Source of the DNA: an uncultured Lachnospiraceae bacterium
GTDB lineage: Bacteria; Bacillota; Clostridia; Lachnospirales; Lachnospiraceae
Direction of reading: 5' to 3'
Length of the DNA: 13,955 bases
NCBI GenBank assembly: GCA_948438565.1
Contig: CAOJLW010000029.1
Span: 1 to 13,955 of the forward strand
Numbering within the stretch: the first letter of the stretch is position 1; every line of letters begins with the position of its first letter. Both the position numbers and the translations under genes were made by a program. A model generated the notes under the pieces. The model saw nothing but the letters and a program-made list of their open reading frames with translations. It had not been told where the DNA came from and searched no databases. This document shows positions 5,777-13,255 of this stretch, piece by piece.

Positions 5777-7252
5777 TTAAAAACTCCCTTGTGCAACCGC
5801 CGCAAAAAGCTCGGTAAACGGAACCGAACAGACTCCGAATCCAATCATCCCAATAACAAATATCGCCAAAGGCGCCAGCATCATCCAGCTTGGATCTTTC
5901 ACATCTGCAATTGTGCCGTAATCAAAATCCGCTTTTGGAAAATATGCCCGTATCACGATACTTAACATATACATTGCCGTAAGCAATGCGGAAATCAAAA
6001 GCGCGCCTATGCCAAAATAAGCCAGACGATTCCCACTCGCAATCGCAGCCTCGGCCAAATTCCATTTACTGATAAAACCGCACAATCCCGGTACGCCCAT
6101 CAGCGCGAAAGCCGACACGGCAAACATAGCAAACACTTTCGGCATTTTCCTGGCCATCCCGTCTAACTGATGGATATAATGCCGATTCGTCTGATGCATA
6201 ATCGCTCCTGCGCAGAAAAACGAACAGATTTTCATAAACGCATGAAATACCATATGACACAAAGCCGCTGTCAGGCCAAACGGCGTCATAATCGTTACGC
6301 CAAACAAAATATAGGAAAGATTGCTAATCGTCGAAAAGGCCAGGCGGCGTTTTAAATGCGTTTCCCGCAACGCCATGCCGCACCCATAGACGATCGTCAC
6401 CATCGTAACGGCCATCACCAGATACTGCGCCCAGGTTCCACGCAGGAAATCCGCCCCAAAACAGTAAAAGGTCAGGCGCATAATCGCAAAGGCGCCTGAT
6501 TTTACGACTGCCACGGCATGAAGCAGGGCAGTTACCGGAGTAGGCGCCACGCCTGCCTCCGGAAGCCATGCATTAAACGGACATACGGCCGCCTTTACGC
6601 CAAACCCAAAAAAACTAAACACATAAATCAACAGAAACAGGTTTCTGCCTTCTGCCAAACGAGAGGCGTCCAGCGCTCCACCCAACATAAAATTAGACGT
6701 TTCCCCATAGGTAATGACAAAAATCATCCCGATAAATGCAAACGCCGCGCCGCCAATCGAATAATACAGATATTTGCGGCTTGCCAAAATCGCTTCCCTG
6801 GTCAGCGTATGCATTACAAGCGGCATAGTCACCAACGTCAAAAGCTCATAAAAACAATACATTGTCAAAAAATTGTCAGCTAAAGCAATGCCAAGCGTGA
6901 CTCCGTAGGTAATCGTATAAAACATAAAAAACGTCTTTTCATGTTTTTCTTTTGTCATATACTCAAAAGCATACAACGTGGCAAGCGGCCATAAAAAAGA
7001 GACTAAGCCGGCAAAAATCATCCCCAACCCATCCATCTGAAAGGCAATAGCCAAATTTCCAGTAAAATTGACCAGAGTAAACATTTCAGGCGGTCGGTGA
7101 AACAGCAAGATCCAGACCAAAACGGAATTGACGGCCACCAGGGACTCCAGATAAACCAGCATATGCCCCCGTTTTTTCCATGGAATCAACGGCGTCAGCG
7201 CACCGCCGATACAGGGGATCAGGACAACTAAAAATAAATAGATCGCATTCAT
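5777..7252 (-). CDS. MnhD/NuoN-like antiporter subunit, copy 3
   Basis: A 491-residue multi-spanning membrane protein of the proton-conducting transporter family (about 14 helices), likely an ion channel of the multisubunit antiporter. Visible key residues are Glu136 in TM5 (YCFYELLTL), Lys220 in TM7 (GFGVKAAV, followed by PFNAWLPEAGVAPTPV), Lys251 in TM8 (VVKSGAF), Lys341, and Lys396 in TM12 (GFISKWNLA). The channel loop reads EAGVAPTPV, where copy 2 and the NuoL-like protein have AHPVAP, so it is the most divergent copy in this motif. The ATG at 7250-7252 has AAGGAGG seven bases upstream; it starts 12 bases after copy 2 and ends 12 bases before the NuoL-like gene. It shares length and pattern with the two copies upstream, which suggests tandem duplication. 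It could be called MnhD, MbhH or NuoN by different schemes; the family is sure, the exact name is not. Confidence 0.9.
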   Translation of the reverse strand: MNAIYLFLVVLIPCIGGALTPLIPWKKRGHMLVYLESLVAVNSVLVWILLFHRPPEMFTLVNFTGNLAIAFQMDGLGMIFAGLVSFLWPLATLYAFEYMTKEKHEKTFFMFYTITYGVTLGIALADNFLTMYCFYELLTLVTMPLVMHTLTREAILASRKYLYYSIGGAAFAFIGMIFVITYGETSNFMLGGALDASRLAEGRNLFLLIYVFSFFGFGVKAAVCPFNAWLPEAGVAPTPVTALLHAVAVVKSGAFAIMRLTFYCFGADFLRGTWAQYLVMAVTMVTIVYGCGMALRETHLKRRLAFSTISNLSYILFGVTIMTPFGLTAALCHMVFHAFMKICSFFCAGAIMHQTNRHYIHQLDGMARKMPKVFAMFAVSAFALMGVPGLCGFISKWNLAEAAIASGNRLAYFGIGALLISALLTAMYMLSIVIRAYFPKADFDYGTIADVKDPSWMMLAPLAIFVIGMIGFGVCSVPFTELFAAVAQGSF

Positions 7253-7264
7253 CGCTTCCCCTCC

Positions 7265-8746
7265 TTATATGCTTTGCATCACTTGCGCGGCAAACGTAAA
7301 CAGCTGATTGGTCAGTCCATTCGGCACAAGGCCTATCAACACCGTAAGAGCCGCAAACGCCAAAAGCGGGATCAACATACCATACGACGGCTCCTTCCCT
7401 GCAAACCGGGAAGCGTCATACTCTTCTCCCGGAAAAAATCCCTGCATCGTAAGCGGCAATAAATAACCGGCCGTCAACAGCGCGCTCACCAAAAGCACAA
7501 CTGGACCCAGCCAGGAAAAAACCGGGATATTCGACGCCAAAGAGCCAACAGCCAAAGACCATTTACTGATAAAGCCGCTTGTTGGCGGGATACCTATTAA
7601 GCCAAGCGATACGATCGTATAACACCAAAGCATCACCGGCATCCCTTTTCCAATTCCCTTAAGCTCCTCGACGCGCGTACAGCCTGTCTGATATATCATG
7701 GCTGCCGCGCATAAAAACAGCGCCACCTTAATAAACGCATGAGCCGACACATGAAGCAGCGCTCCCGTCATCGCCTCCGGCTGCATCACCGACAGTCCAA
7801 ATAAAATATAAGAAAGCTGGCTGACTGTCGAGTACGCCAGCCGCTTTTTTAGCACAGGCTCACGGAACGCCAATAAAGATCCCATAAAGATCGTCACAAG
7901 CGTCAGCGTCATCCACACGGTCTGCACCCAGCTCCCACGTAAAAATTCCACGCCAATCAACTGATAAACCACACGAACCAAAGCCAGAACGCCTGCCTTG
8001 ACAATAATGCCGGAAAGAACCGCGGAAGCCGGTCCCGGAGCCACCGGATGAGCGGTCGGCAACCAGGCGTGCAGAGGAAACATACCCGCCTTGACCCCAA
8101 AGCCGATTAACATCAACATCGTCACTATCAAAAACAACGTACGGTTTTCCTGTAACACGGCTGCCTCTATGACCCCGCCTGCCGTAAATTCAATCGTCGT
8201 ACCAAATCGGCAGATAAAATAAACGCCTGCCAAAGCCATATAGGCGCCCGCAAAAGAAAAGAACAAATAGCGGAGGCCCGCCATAATGGATTCCCGCGTC
8301 TGCGTATGCAACACAAGCGGCATGGACAAAAGCGTCATCAGTTCATAGAATAAGTACATAGTAATCAAATTTCCTGCAAAATCCAGTCCCAACAGCACGC
8401 CAAAGACAATTAGATAAAATCCGAAATACCGTTTTTCATTCCGTTCATGCTTCATATAAGTAAAGGAAAAGAAACCAGCCAAAATCCAGACGATCGTAAC
8501 AATCAGGGAAAAATACCGTCCCATCAGATCCAGCTTAAAATAGATCGGCAGCGTCTTGGTCAAATAAAACAACGTAACGCCGTCTTTCACCGCAAAAATA
8601 GCATAACAGGCCAACGCACCGGTAATCACTAACGCTGCGCCCACAAACACAAGCAGGCGATCCCTGGTTTGATATTCCTTTTTTAACAACAATACAATCC
8701 CTGCCAGAATCGGAAAAAATACTGACAACAACAGCATATGCTCCAT
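7265..8746 (-). CDS. MnhD/NuoN-like antiporter subunit, copy 2
   Basis: A 493-residue polytopic membrane protein of the proton-conducting transporter family. It carries Glu135 in TM5 (YLFYELMTL), Lys219 in TM7 (GFGVKAGMFPLHAWLPTAHP), Lys250 in TM8 (GIIVKAGV), Lys340 (HAFIKVALF), and Lys395 in TM12 (GFISKWSLA), so all channel residues expected for proton or cation transfer are present. Of the three copies it is closest to canonical MrpD/MbhH in the LPTAHPVAPGPASAVLSG region. The ATG at 8744-8746 has AGGAGG eight bases upstream; it begins 12 bases after copy 1 ends and is followed 12 bases later by copy 3. The equal spacing and length of the copies fit duplication followed by divergence. Probable role: one of several parallel ion pathways in the complex. 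Confidence 0.91.
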   Translation of the reverse strand: MEHMLLLSVFFPILAGIVLLLKKEYQTRDRLLVFVGAALVITGALACYAIFAVKDGVTLFYLTKTLPIYFKLDLMGRYFSLIVTIVWILAGFFSFTYMKHERNEKRYFGFYLIVFGVLLGLDFAGNLITMYLFYELMTLLSMPLVLHTQTRESIMAGLRYLFFSFAGAYMALAGVYFICRFGTTIEFTAGGVIEAAVLQENRTLFLIVTMLMLIGFGVKAGMFPLHAWLPTAHPVAPGPASAVLSGIIVKAGVLALVRVVYQLIGVEFLRGSWVQTVWMTLTLVTIFMGSLLAFREPVLKKRLAYSTVSQLSYILFGLSVMQPEAMTGALLHVSAHAFIKVALFLCAAAMIYQTGCTRVEELKGIGKGMPVMLWCYTIVSLGLIGIPPTSGFISKWSLAVGSLASNIPVFSWLGPVVLLVSALLTAGYLLPLTMQGFFPGEEYDASRFAGKEPSYGMLIPLLAFAALTVLIGLVPNGLTNQLFTFAAQVMQSI

Positions 8747-8758
8747 TTTTTTCGCCTC

Positions 8759-10249
8759 CTATGCAAACACAGATAAACCCTGTGTAATCCAGTCCGTAAT
8801 CGGCTGTGAACACATTCCAAGCACAATATTCAATACAATAAAACACAATAAGGTAAACGCATAAAGCGGATTTTCTTTAATGGAGACCGATGCATATTTG
8901 CTCCGAATCGGAGTGTAAATGCGAATTACCGTTTTCATAAAATATATGGTATTCAAAATGGTGCTGATTGCCAGTACAATTAACGCCGGAAGCATTTTCA
9001 TCTGGCTTTGCACCGCCGCCTGAGAAAACAACAGCTTACTGATAAAACCGGAAAACAGCGGAATGCCGACCATCGAAAGAGAGCCGACGGTAAACGCCAA
9101 CCCGGCGCATACATTGCGGTACGCCGCGCCTGTAAGCTCTATAAACTGCTTATTGTCATCAGCCACATCCGTAAGTCCGACGCCGGACACAAACAAAAGG
9201 GATTTTGTCGCGGCATGAGATAAAATATGGAAAACAGACGCCACCATGCCGACCGAGGATCCCAGTCCAAACCCCATATAAATATACCCGATCTGCGCTA
9301 CCGAGGAATAGGAAATCATCCTGCGAATATCGTTTTCCCGGATCGCGCTTGTCGAACCCATAATCATTCCAGCTAAGCCAAAGACAAATAATACGTTGAT
9401 AATCCGGCTTTGGACAAAGATGTCAAACCCAATCACACGATAAATAATTTTAATCAACAAAAAGATATAGCCTTTGGATACCAGGCTCGAAAGCATCGCC
9501 GCTGAAGAAACGGTGGAATACCCATACGCGTCCGGCAGCCATGCATGAAATGGAAACAGCGCGCTCTTGATCGCCAATCCGACGACAATCAAGGCAATCG
9601 TCACTAACAGCGGGATCACATACAATCCCTCGGCTGCAATGTCCCGAACGCTGGCCTGTATATAGCTCATCAAGAGATGCCCTGTCATATCATAGAGCAT
9701 ACAAAGTCCAATCAAAAACAAACCGGAGCCAAGCAGGCTCATAATCATATAACGCGTTGCCGCTTCAATCGCTCGTCCGCTTTCCATAATCATAATCAGG
9801 CCGCAGGCGGCAATCGTATTGATTTCCACAAAAACATATGCGGTAAATAAATCGTTCGTATACACCAAAACCAACAGAGAGCTCAGCAGCAGATCCACCA
9901 TAATATAGTACAAATTCTCCTTGCCCGGATCGATCTCCAGCCGAATCTTGTCACGCCCTCCATTCAACGAAAACAGCATAATAACGCAAAAAAACAACGC
10001 CATCCCAGCCTCTAACGATCCAAACCGGATTTCATTGCCAAACGGCGCCGGAAAATGCCCCATAACATACACATAACTTTCTCCCGTCGTATATGTCAGG
10101 TACAGCGTACAAGCGGAAAGCGCCCCGACGGCCGACACCACAAAGGTATTTAAGCGCCTTGCCCCCTTGCCCTTTAACGCTGAGCTGATAATCGCCGAAA
10201 ACATGGCCAGCAGAATCGAAAGGCAGGGAAAATTCCTGATTATTTCCAT
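8759..10249 (-). CDS. MnhD/NuoN-like antiporter subunit, copy 1
   Basis: A 496-residue membrane protein of the proton-conducting transporter family, directly after MnhC as MrpD and MbhH are in their operons. It has Glu142 in TM5 (AYVFVEINTI), Lys228 in TM7 (GLAIKSALFPFHAWLPDAYG), Lys259 in TM8 (LVSKGYIF), Lys349 (SHAATKSLL), and Lys405 in TM12 (GFISKLLFS). AYVFVEINTIAACG and LPDAYGYSTVSSA are nearer to NuoN/MbhH-type sequences than to the two downstream copies. This suggests it is the ancestral D subunit, or a distinct branch, rather than a recent duplicate. The ATG lies one base after the mnhC stop, giving tight coupling. It ends in TAG, evidence that UAG terminates normally here. Confidence 0.91.
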   Translation of the reverse strand: MEIIRNFPCLSILLAMFSAIISSALKGKGARRLNTFVVSAVGALSACTLYLTYTTGESYVYVMGHFPAPFGNEIRFGSLEAGMALFFCVIMLFSLNGGRDKIRLEIDPGKENLYYIMVDLLLSSLLVLVYTNDLFTAYVFVEINTIAACGLIMIMESGRAIEAATRYMIMSLLGSGLFLIGLCMLYDMTGHLLMSYIQASVRDIAAEGLYVIPLLVTIALIVVGLAIKSALFPFHAWLPDAYGYSTVSSAAMLSSLVSKGYIFLLIKIIYRVIGFDIFVQSRIINVLFVFGLAGMIMGSTSAIRENDIRRMISYSSVAQIGYIYMGFGLGSSVGMVASVFHILSHAATKSLLFVSGVGLTDVADDNKQFIELTGAAYRNVCAGLAFTVGSLSMVGIPLFSGFISKLLFSQAAVQSQMKMLPALIVLAISTILNTIYFMKTVIRIYTPIRSKYASVSIKENPLYAFTLLCFIVLNIVLGMCSQPITDWITQGLSVFA

Positions 10250-10250
10250 C

Positions 10251-10625
10251 TTAAAGACCTTCCTTCTTTAATCTCATCGTAATTTCATCCAGATCCAACG
10301 TATGATACCTGCGATAAAGCCGGATTGTCAACGACAGCATTAAAGCCGTAACGGATACGGACACCACAATTCCGGTCAACACCAACCCGCTCGGCACCGG
10401 ATTGATATAGGTCTCCGGATTTAAATTGCCGTCTACGACAATTGGGGCTATATGCCCGTCGATATACCCTTTTTCCGCCAAAAACAGATAGACCGCCGTA
10501 TCCATAATATTTAACCCGATAATCTTTTTGATCATATTCTTCTGCAAAAGCAAATTGGTAAAACCAATCCCAAACAAGGCAACAGCGACTACCTCCGCAT
10601 AATTTGCCAACAGATGCTCGCCCAT
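10251..10625 (-). CDS. mnhC: Mrp antiporter subunit MnhC/MbhG (NuoK-like)
   Basis: This 124-residue protein has three membrane helices and is homologous to NuoK of complex I; it sits between the B and D subunits of Mrp-type antiporters. Family marks are the first helix FGIGFTNLLLQKNMIKKIIG (19-38), the segment NIMDTAVYLFL, and NPVPSGLVLTGIVVS (75-89), which matches the (D/N)PxPxALVLTAIV motif of MnhC. I chose the ATG at 10623-10625 because GGGGAGG lies eight bases upstream; an open frame up to 10694 would add 23 non-family residues. It starts one base after the mnhB stop and ends one base before the first MnhD-like gene. Confidence 0.93.
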   Translation of the reverse strand: MGEHLLANYAEVVAVALFGIGFTNLLLQKNMIKKIIGLNIMDTAVYLFLAEKGYIDGHIAPIVVDGNLNPETYINPVPSGLVLTGIVVSVSVTALMLSLTIRLYRRYHTLDLDEITMRLKKEGL

Positions 10626-10626
10626 T

Positions 10627-11589
10627 CTATAAACCTCCCCTTCGAAACAGCGCATAAAATGCATACATCGTACACGCAACTTCGGAACCCACAAAAATGT
10701 TAATCGGCAGCGTAATGCCCCCGCTTAAGATACGTCCCGGCACGCCAAGCGGAATCAGACACGCCAACCCGTTTGCGCCAGTTAAAAAGTAATACGTAAC
10801 GATGCAGCCATAACAGATAAGCGCCGTAACTTTTACGCATTTATACACTTTTTCATTAAAAAACTTTTCCATCCGATCAAAACCAAATGCCGCAACATAT
10901 AAAATCATCCCGGCGCCTATCATCGCACCGCCGGAAAAACCGCCGCCCGGTGAAAGATGCCCGTTTAAAATAATATAAATTCCGAATAAAAACACCATCG
11001 GAACCAAAAGCTTTGCAACAACCTGCAGGATTACGTCATTTTTCGGTTCAAACATACGGTCATTGGAGTCTTTATTTTCCCGTATCTTATCCTCATCCAC
11101 CATCAACATAATCATTACACAACAGGTGGCGATAAACAATACATTGGTCTCTCCAAACGTATCAAACGCACGGTAGGATAAAATCATGCCGGTTACGATA
11201 TTGACCGCCCCGGTATCTTTTAAGCCGTCCGTAATATACGTCTCCGACACCTGATTATTGGTCGGCTTATCCTCTCCGCCCACAGAAGGCAGATAGGAAA
11301 CCGTAAGCACCAGCATCGCAACAATGGCGATACAAAAAATAATGCTAAAACAACGGTAGAGCCAGTTAAAAAAACGCAGCTCTCGGTTATGCCCGCTGTC
11401 ATATACCTCTTCCATCGCCTGCCGCCTGTCCCGCATACGCTCTTCAATCGTCGCCTCTTCTTCGACATATTCCTTTTGAGGACGCATTTCCATATTACCT
11501 ACAAACGCATCCTTCTCCCCGCCCATCCAACGAAAAAAACGATACGCAAATGTCTTTTCATATTCACTTTGTTTTCTGATACGGCTCAT
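10627..11589 (-). CDS. mnhB: MbhE-MnhB fusion subunit of the antiporter
   Basis: A 320-residue membrane protein joining two subunits that are separate in Pyrococcus Mbh (MbhE and MbhF). Residues 1-75 are charged and probably cytosolic, rich in Glu and Arg. Residues 80-170 hold two helices around GAVNIVTGMILSYRAFDTFG, the MbhE-type signature (also the C-terminal end of MrpA). Residues 185-320 are the MnhB domain, with LNGHLSPGGGFSGGAMIGAG (208-227) and GITLPINIFVGSEV near the end. The start is set at ATG 11587-11589, six bases after AGGAGG; an in-frame ATG six bases earlier abuts that site. It overlaps the MbhD-like gene by 26 bases and ends in TAG one base before mnhC. Family assignment is firm; the function of the N-terminal extension is unknown. 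Confidence 0.9.
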   Translation of the reverse strand: MSRIRKQSEYEKTFAYRFFRWMGGEKDAFVGNMEMRPQKEYVEEEATIEERMRDRRQAMEEVYDSGHNRELRFFNWLYRCFSIIFCIAIVAMLVLTVSYLPSVGGEDKPTNNQVSETYITDGLKDTGAVNIVTGMILSYRAFDTFGETNVLFIATCCVMIMLMVDEDKIRENKDSNDRMFEPKNDVILQVVAKLLVPMVFLFGIYIILNGHLSPGGGFSGGAMIGAGMILYVAAFGFDRMEKFFNEKVYKCVKVTALICYGCIVTYYFLTGANGLACLIPLGVPGRILSGGITLPINIFVGSEVACTMYAFYALFRRGGL

Positions 11590-11848
11590 TGCCATCCTCC
11601 TCTTCCGTCTCCTGCTGCATCGCATGGATCTTTTTCAAGGTAACAAAGAACAAAACGCTCGTAACCCCGGCGCCTACGGCTGCTTCCGTAATCGCCAAAT
11701 CCGGAGATTCCAAAAGAATCCAGATAATCGACATAATCAGGCTGTAGGACATAAAAATCAAAATAGAATTCAAAAGGTTTTTGGAAAAGCTGACCGAAAT
11801 CGCGCAGACCACCAGAAAACCCATGAGAATCATATTAAATATCTCCAT
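11564..11848 (-). CDS. MbhD-like subunit (DUF4040, MrpA C-terminal module)
   Basis: A 94-residue protein with two to three membrane helices. The signature SPDLAITEAAVGAGV (48-62) is the DUF4040 motif found in MbhD of membrane-bound hydrogenase and in the C-terminal part of MrpA; in Mbh structures this module belongs to the sodium-translocation unit. The last 20 residues are acidic and hydrophilic. The ATG at 11846-11848 is chosen because AAGGAGGG lies about nine bases upstream and the product then begins with a helix. It overlaps mnhG by 14 bases and the MbhE-MnhB gene by 26. Having this module as a separate gene, with no full-length MrpA, places the operon nearer to Mbh than to classic Mrp. 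Confidence 0.88.
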   Translation of the reverse strand: MEIFNMILMGFLVVCAISVSFSKNLLNSILIFMSYSLIMSIIWILLESPDLAITEAAVGAGVTSVLFFVTLKKIHAMQQETEEEDGNEPYQKTK

Positions 11849-12215
11849 GCCCCCGCCCTCCTTTCCCGGCATTCTTTTTATTTTTCCGCAAAATCACAAT
11901 ACGGCAGTGATCGAGTATCCGTTTGTCCGTAGACATCTGCAATCGCGCAATCATATGGGAGGATACCGGAGACGCGCACCATAAAAAAATCACAACCAGC
12001 GCAAGCTTCGCCGTCGTAGCGTTCCATCCGTTTGCAATCATCAATCCCACCAAACAAAGTCCGATGCCCAAGGTGTCCCCGGTTGCCGCAATCTGCATAC
12101 GGTTTAATACATATTTAAAACGGTATACGCCGAAAATCTCCAAAAAAAAGATTGACATACCAAACAGCAGAAAAGCACAGACCAAAACAAAGCGAACCCA
12201 TTCAATAATCCCCAT
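11835..12215 (-). CDS. mnhG: Mrp antiporter subunit MnhG
   Basis: A 126-residue membrane protein with three helices, part of the small-subunit set E-F-G of Mrp/Mbh antiporters. The family motif is visible at 28-51: FGVYRFKYVLNRMQIAATGD followed by TLG, matching the GVxRxPDxxxRxHAATKxDTLG pattern of MnhG with Gly in place of the usual Lys or Cys. The C-terminal 25 residues are basic. The ATG at 12213-12215 has GGGGAGG six bases upstream; the open frame upstream to 12260 belongs to the end of mnhF. It overlaps mnhF by 14 bases and the MbhD-like gene by 14, typical of coupled antiporter operons. Confidence 0.92.
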   Translation of the reverse strand: MGIIEWVRFVLVCAFLLFGMSIFFLEIFGVYRFKYVLNRMQIAATGDTLGIGLCLVGLMIANGWNATTAKLALVVIFLWCASPVSSHMIARLQMSTDKRILDHCRIVILRKNKKNAGKGGRGHGDI

Positions 12216-12534
12216 ATTTTTCCTCCCCCTTGTTTTTCCATTCCAGATAGACTCCGACATAGATTTTTGTTAAAATGGTGACGGCTAAAAAACTGATCAT
12301 CGCATAGATCAGGCAGATATCGACCAAGTACCCTTCCTGTAGCATCACCGCCAAAATGGCGATCGCCACCATAACCATTGTTCCCATCATATTGACCGCA
12401 ACAATGCGATCCGCCATCCTAGGTCCTACCACAGCCCGGATCAGGCAGGAAAAAAATAAAACCGCCAAAATAACTAAAAGCGCCATAAACAAGATATGAT
12501 AAGTCTGTTCCAAAGCCGCTATACCGCTATTCAT
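12202..12534 (-). CDS. mnhF: Mrp antiporter subunit MnhF
   Basis: A 110-residue protein with three membrane helices. The MnhF signature GPRMADRIVAVNMMGTM (37-53) contains the conserved GPxxxDR pattern, followed by a helix and VDICLIYAMISFLAV, the usual second motif. It is a small subunit of the Mrp/Mbh cation/proton antiporter in the cytoplasmic membrane. The ATG at 12532-12534 is preceded by AAGGAGG; the open frame upstream of it is mnhE sequence read in another frame. It overlaps mnhE by eight bases and mnhG by 14, so translation of the three small subunits is probably coupled. Confidence 0.92.
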   Translation of the reverse strand: MNSGIAALEQTYHILFMALLVILAVLFFSCLIRAVVGPRMADRIVAVNMMGTMVMVAIAILAVMLQEGYLVDICLIYAMISFLAVTILTKIYVGVYLEWKNKGEEKYGDY

Positions 12535-13027
12535 GCCACCCCCTCCTTTTCTGTTGCGCCTCTTCATCCATCGCTTCCATTTTACGGAGCAGATGGACAA
12601 ATACGCTTTCGTCAATCCCTTCGATCAGCTCTACATCCAACGCATGAACCACTAGTTCATCCCCTTCCAGTTCCATGGTAATCGTCCCCGGCGTCAAAGT
12701 AATGGAATTGGCCAGCACGACTTTTGACGTATTCGATTTTAAATCGGTCTTGAATTTAACGATAACCGGATCCACTTCATTCCGATAACTTAACGCCAGA
12801 CGGATCGCACTCACATTGGCCTTGATAATCTCCCAAATCAAAATCAGAATATAGGCCAGAATATAAGGCAGCTTCCGGAACAACAGGATATCCGTTTCGA
12901 CGGAATAATCCAAAAATTTACAGACAAATCCATACATCACAGCCGCAATGACAATGCCAAACACCACGATCTCCGATGTAACCTGTCCATTTAGAATAAT
13001 CCATAAGAATAAAAATAAGATATACAT
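12527..13027 (-). CDS. mnhE: Mrp antiporter subunit MnhE
   Basis: First gene of the antiporter operon. The 166-residue protein has two or three helices in the first 75 residues and a cytosolic beta-rich domain with SITLTPGTI (108-116), the hallmark of the MnhE/MrpE family, followed by VHALD (127-131). MnhE is needed for assembly and activity of Mrp antiporters in other bacteria. The start ATG has GGGAG about 11 bases upstream; an in-frame alternative is not evident. It ends in TAG inside the start region of mnhF. It is transcribed away from the chemoreceptor gene, from a 228-base divergent region. Confidence 0.93.
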   Translation of the reverse strand: MYILFLFLWIILNGQVTSEIVVFGIVIAAVMYGFVCKFLDYSVETDILLFRKLPYILAYILILIWEIIKANVSAIRLALSYRNEVDPVIVKFKTDLKSNTSKVVLANSITLTPGTITMELEGDELVVHALDVELIEGIDESVFVHLLRKMEAMDEEAQQKRRGWHE

Positions 13028-13100
13028 ATATACTCACACTCCCTTAGTAATTTACACCCGATAGCATAGTAAATCAAGTGAAATCTTGTATTTTTTGCGA

Positions 13101-13128
13101 ATTATTAGCCTGTAACGCAAAATCACAA
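13101..13128 (-). promoter_or_regulatory. Candidate promoter of the antiporter operon
   Basis: On the minus strand TTGTGA (13123-13128), 16 bases and AATAAT (13101-13106) form a plausible sigma-A promoter with a leader of about 65 bases before mnhE. A second candidate, TTGATT (13072-13077), 17 bases and TAAATT (13049-13054), would start transcription inside the mnhE ribosome binding site and is less likely. Nothing else recognisable lies in the 228-base gap. Confidence 0.28.
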
Positions 13129-13174
13129 ACCTGCGTAGACTTGAAAAGATAGAAACCTCATGTTAAAATTATTT

Positions 13175-13180
13175 TATAAT
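13175..13180 (+). promoter_or_regulatory. Candidate -10 box for the chemoreceptor gene
   Basis: A perfect TATAAT lies about 75 bases before the chemoreceptor ATG. No good -35 is found 16-18 bases upstream (the site reads AGAAAC or nearby); TTGAAA at 13141-13146 is too far away. No sigma-28 type motif was seen. Support is therefore weak. Confidence 0.25.
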
Positions 13181-13255
13181 ATTGTTTCAATGGGTTTGAA
13201 CGTCTATGGCCCATTCCAAAATCTTAATCAAATCTATACTACAGGAGGATCCAGT

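Noticed and set aside
13028..13255. A possible regulatory RNA or operator array between mnhE and the chemoreceptor
   Set aside because: No clear inverted repeat, riboswitch core or terminator was found; only weak promoter-like hexamers are visible.
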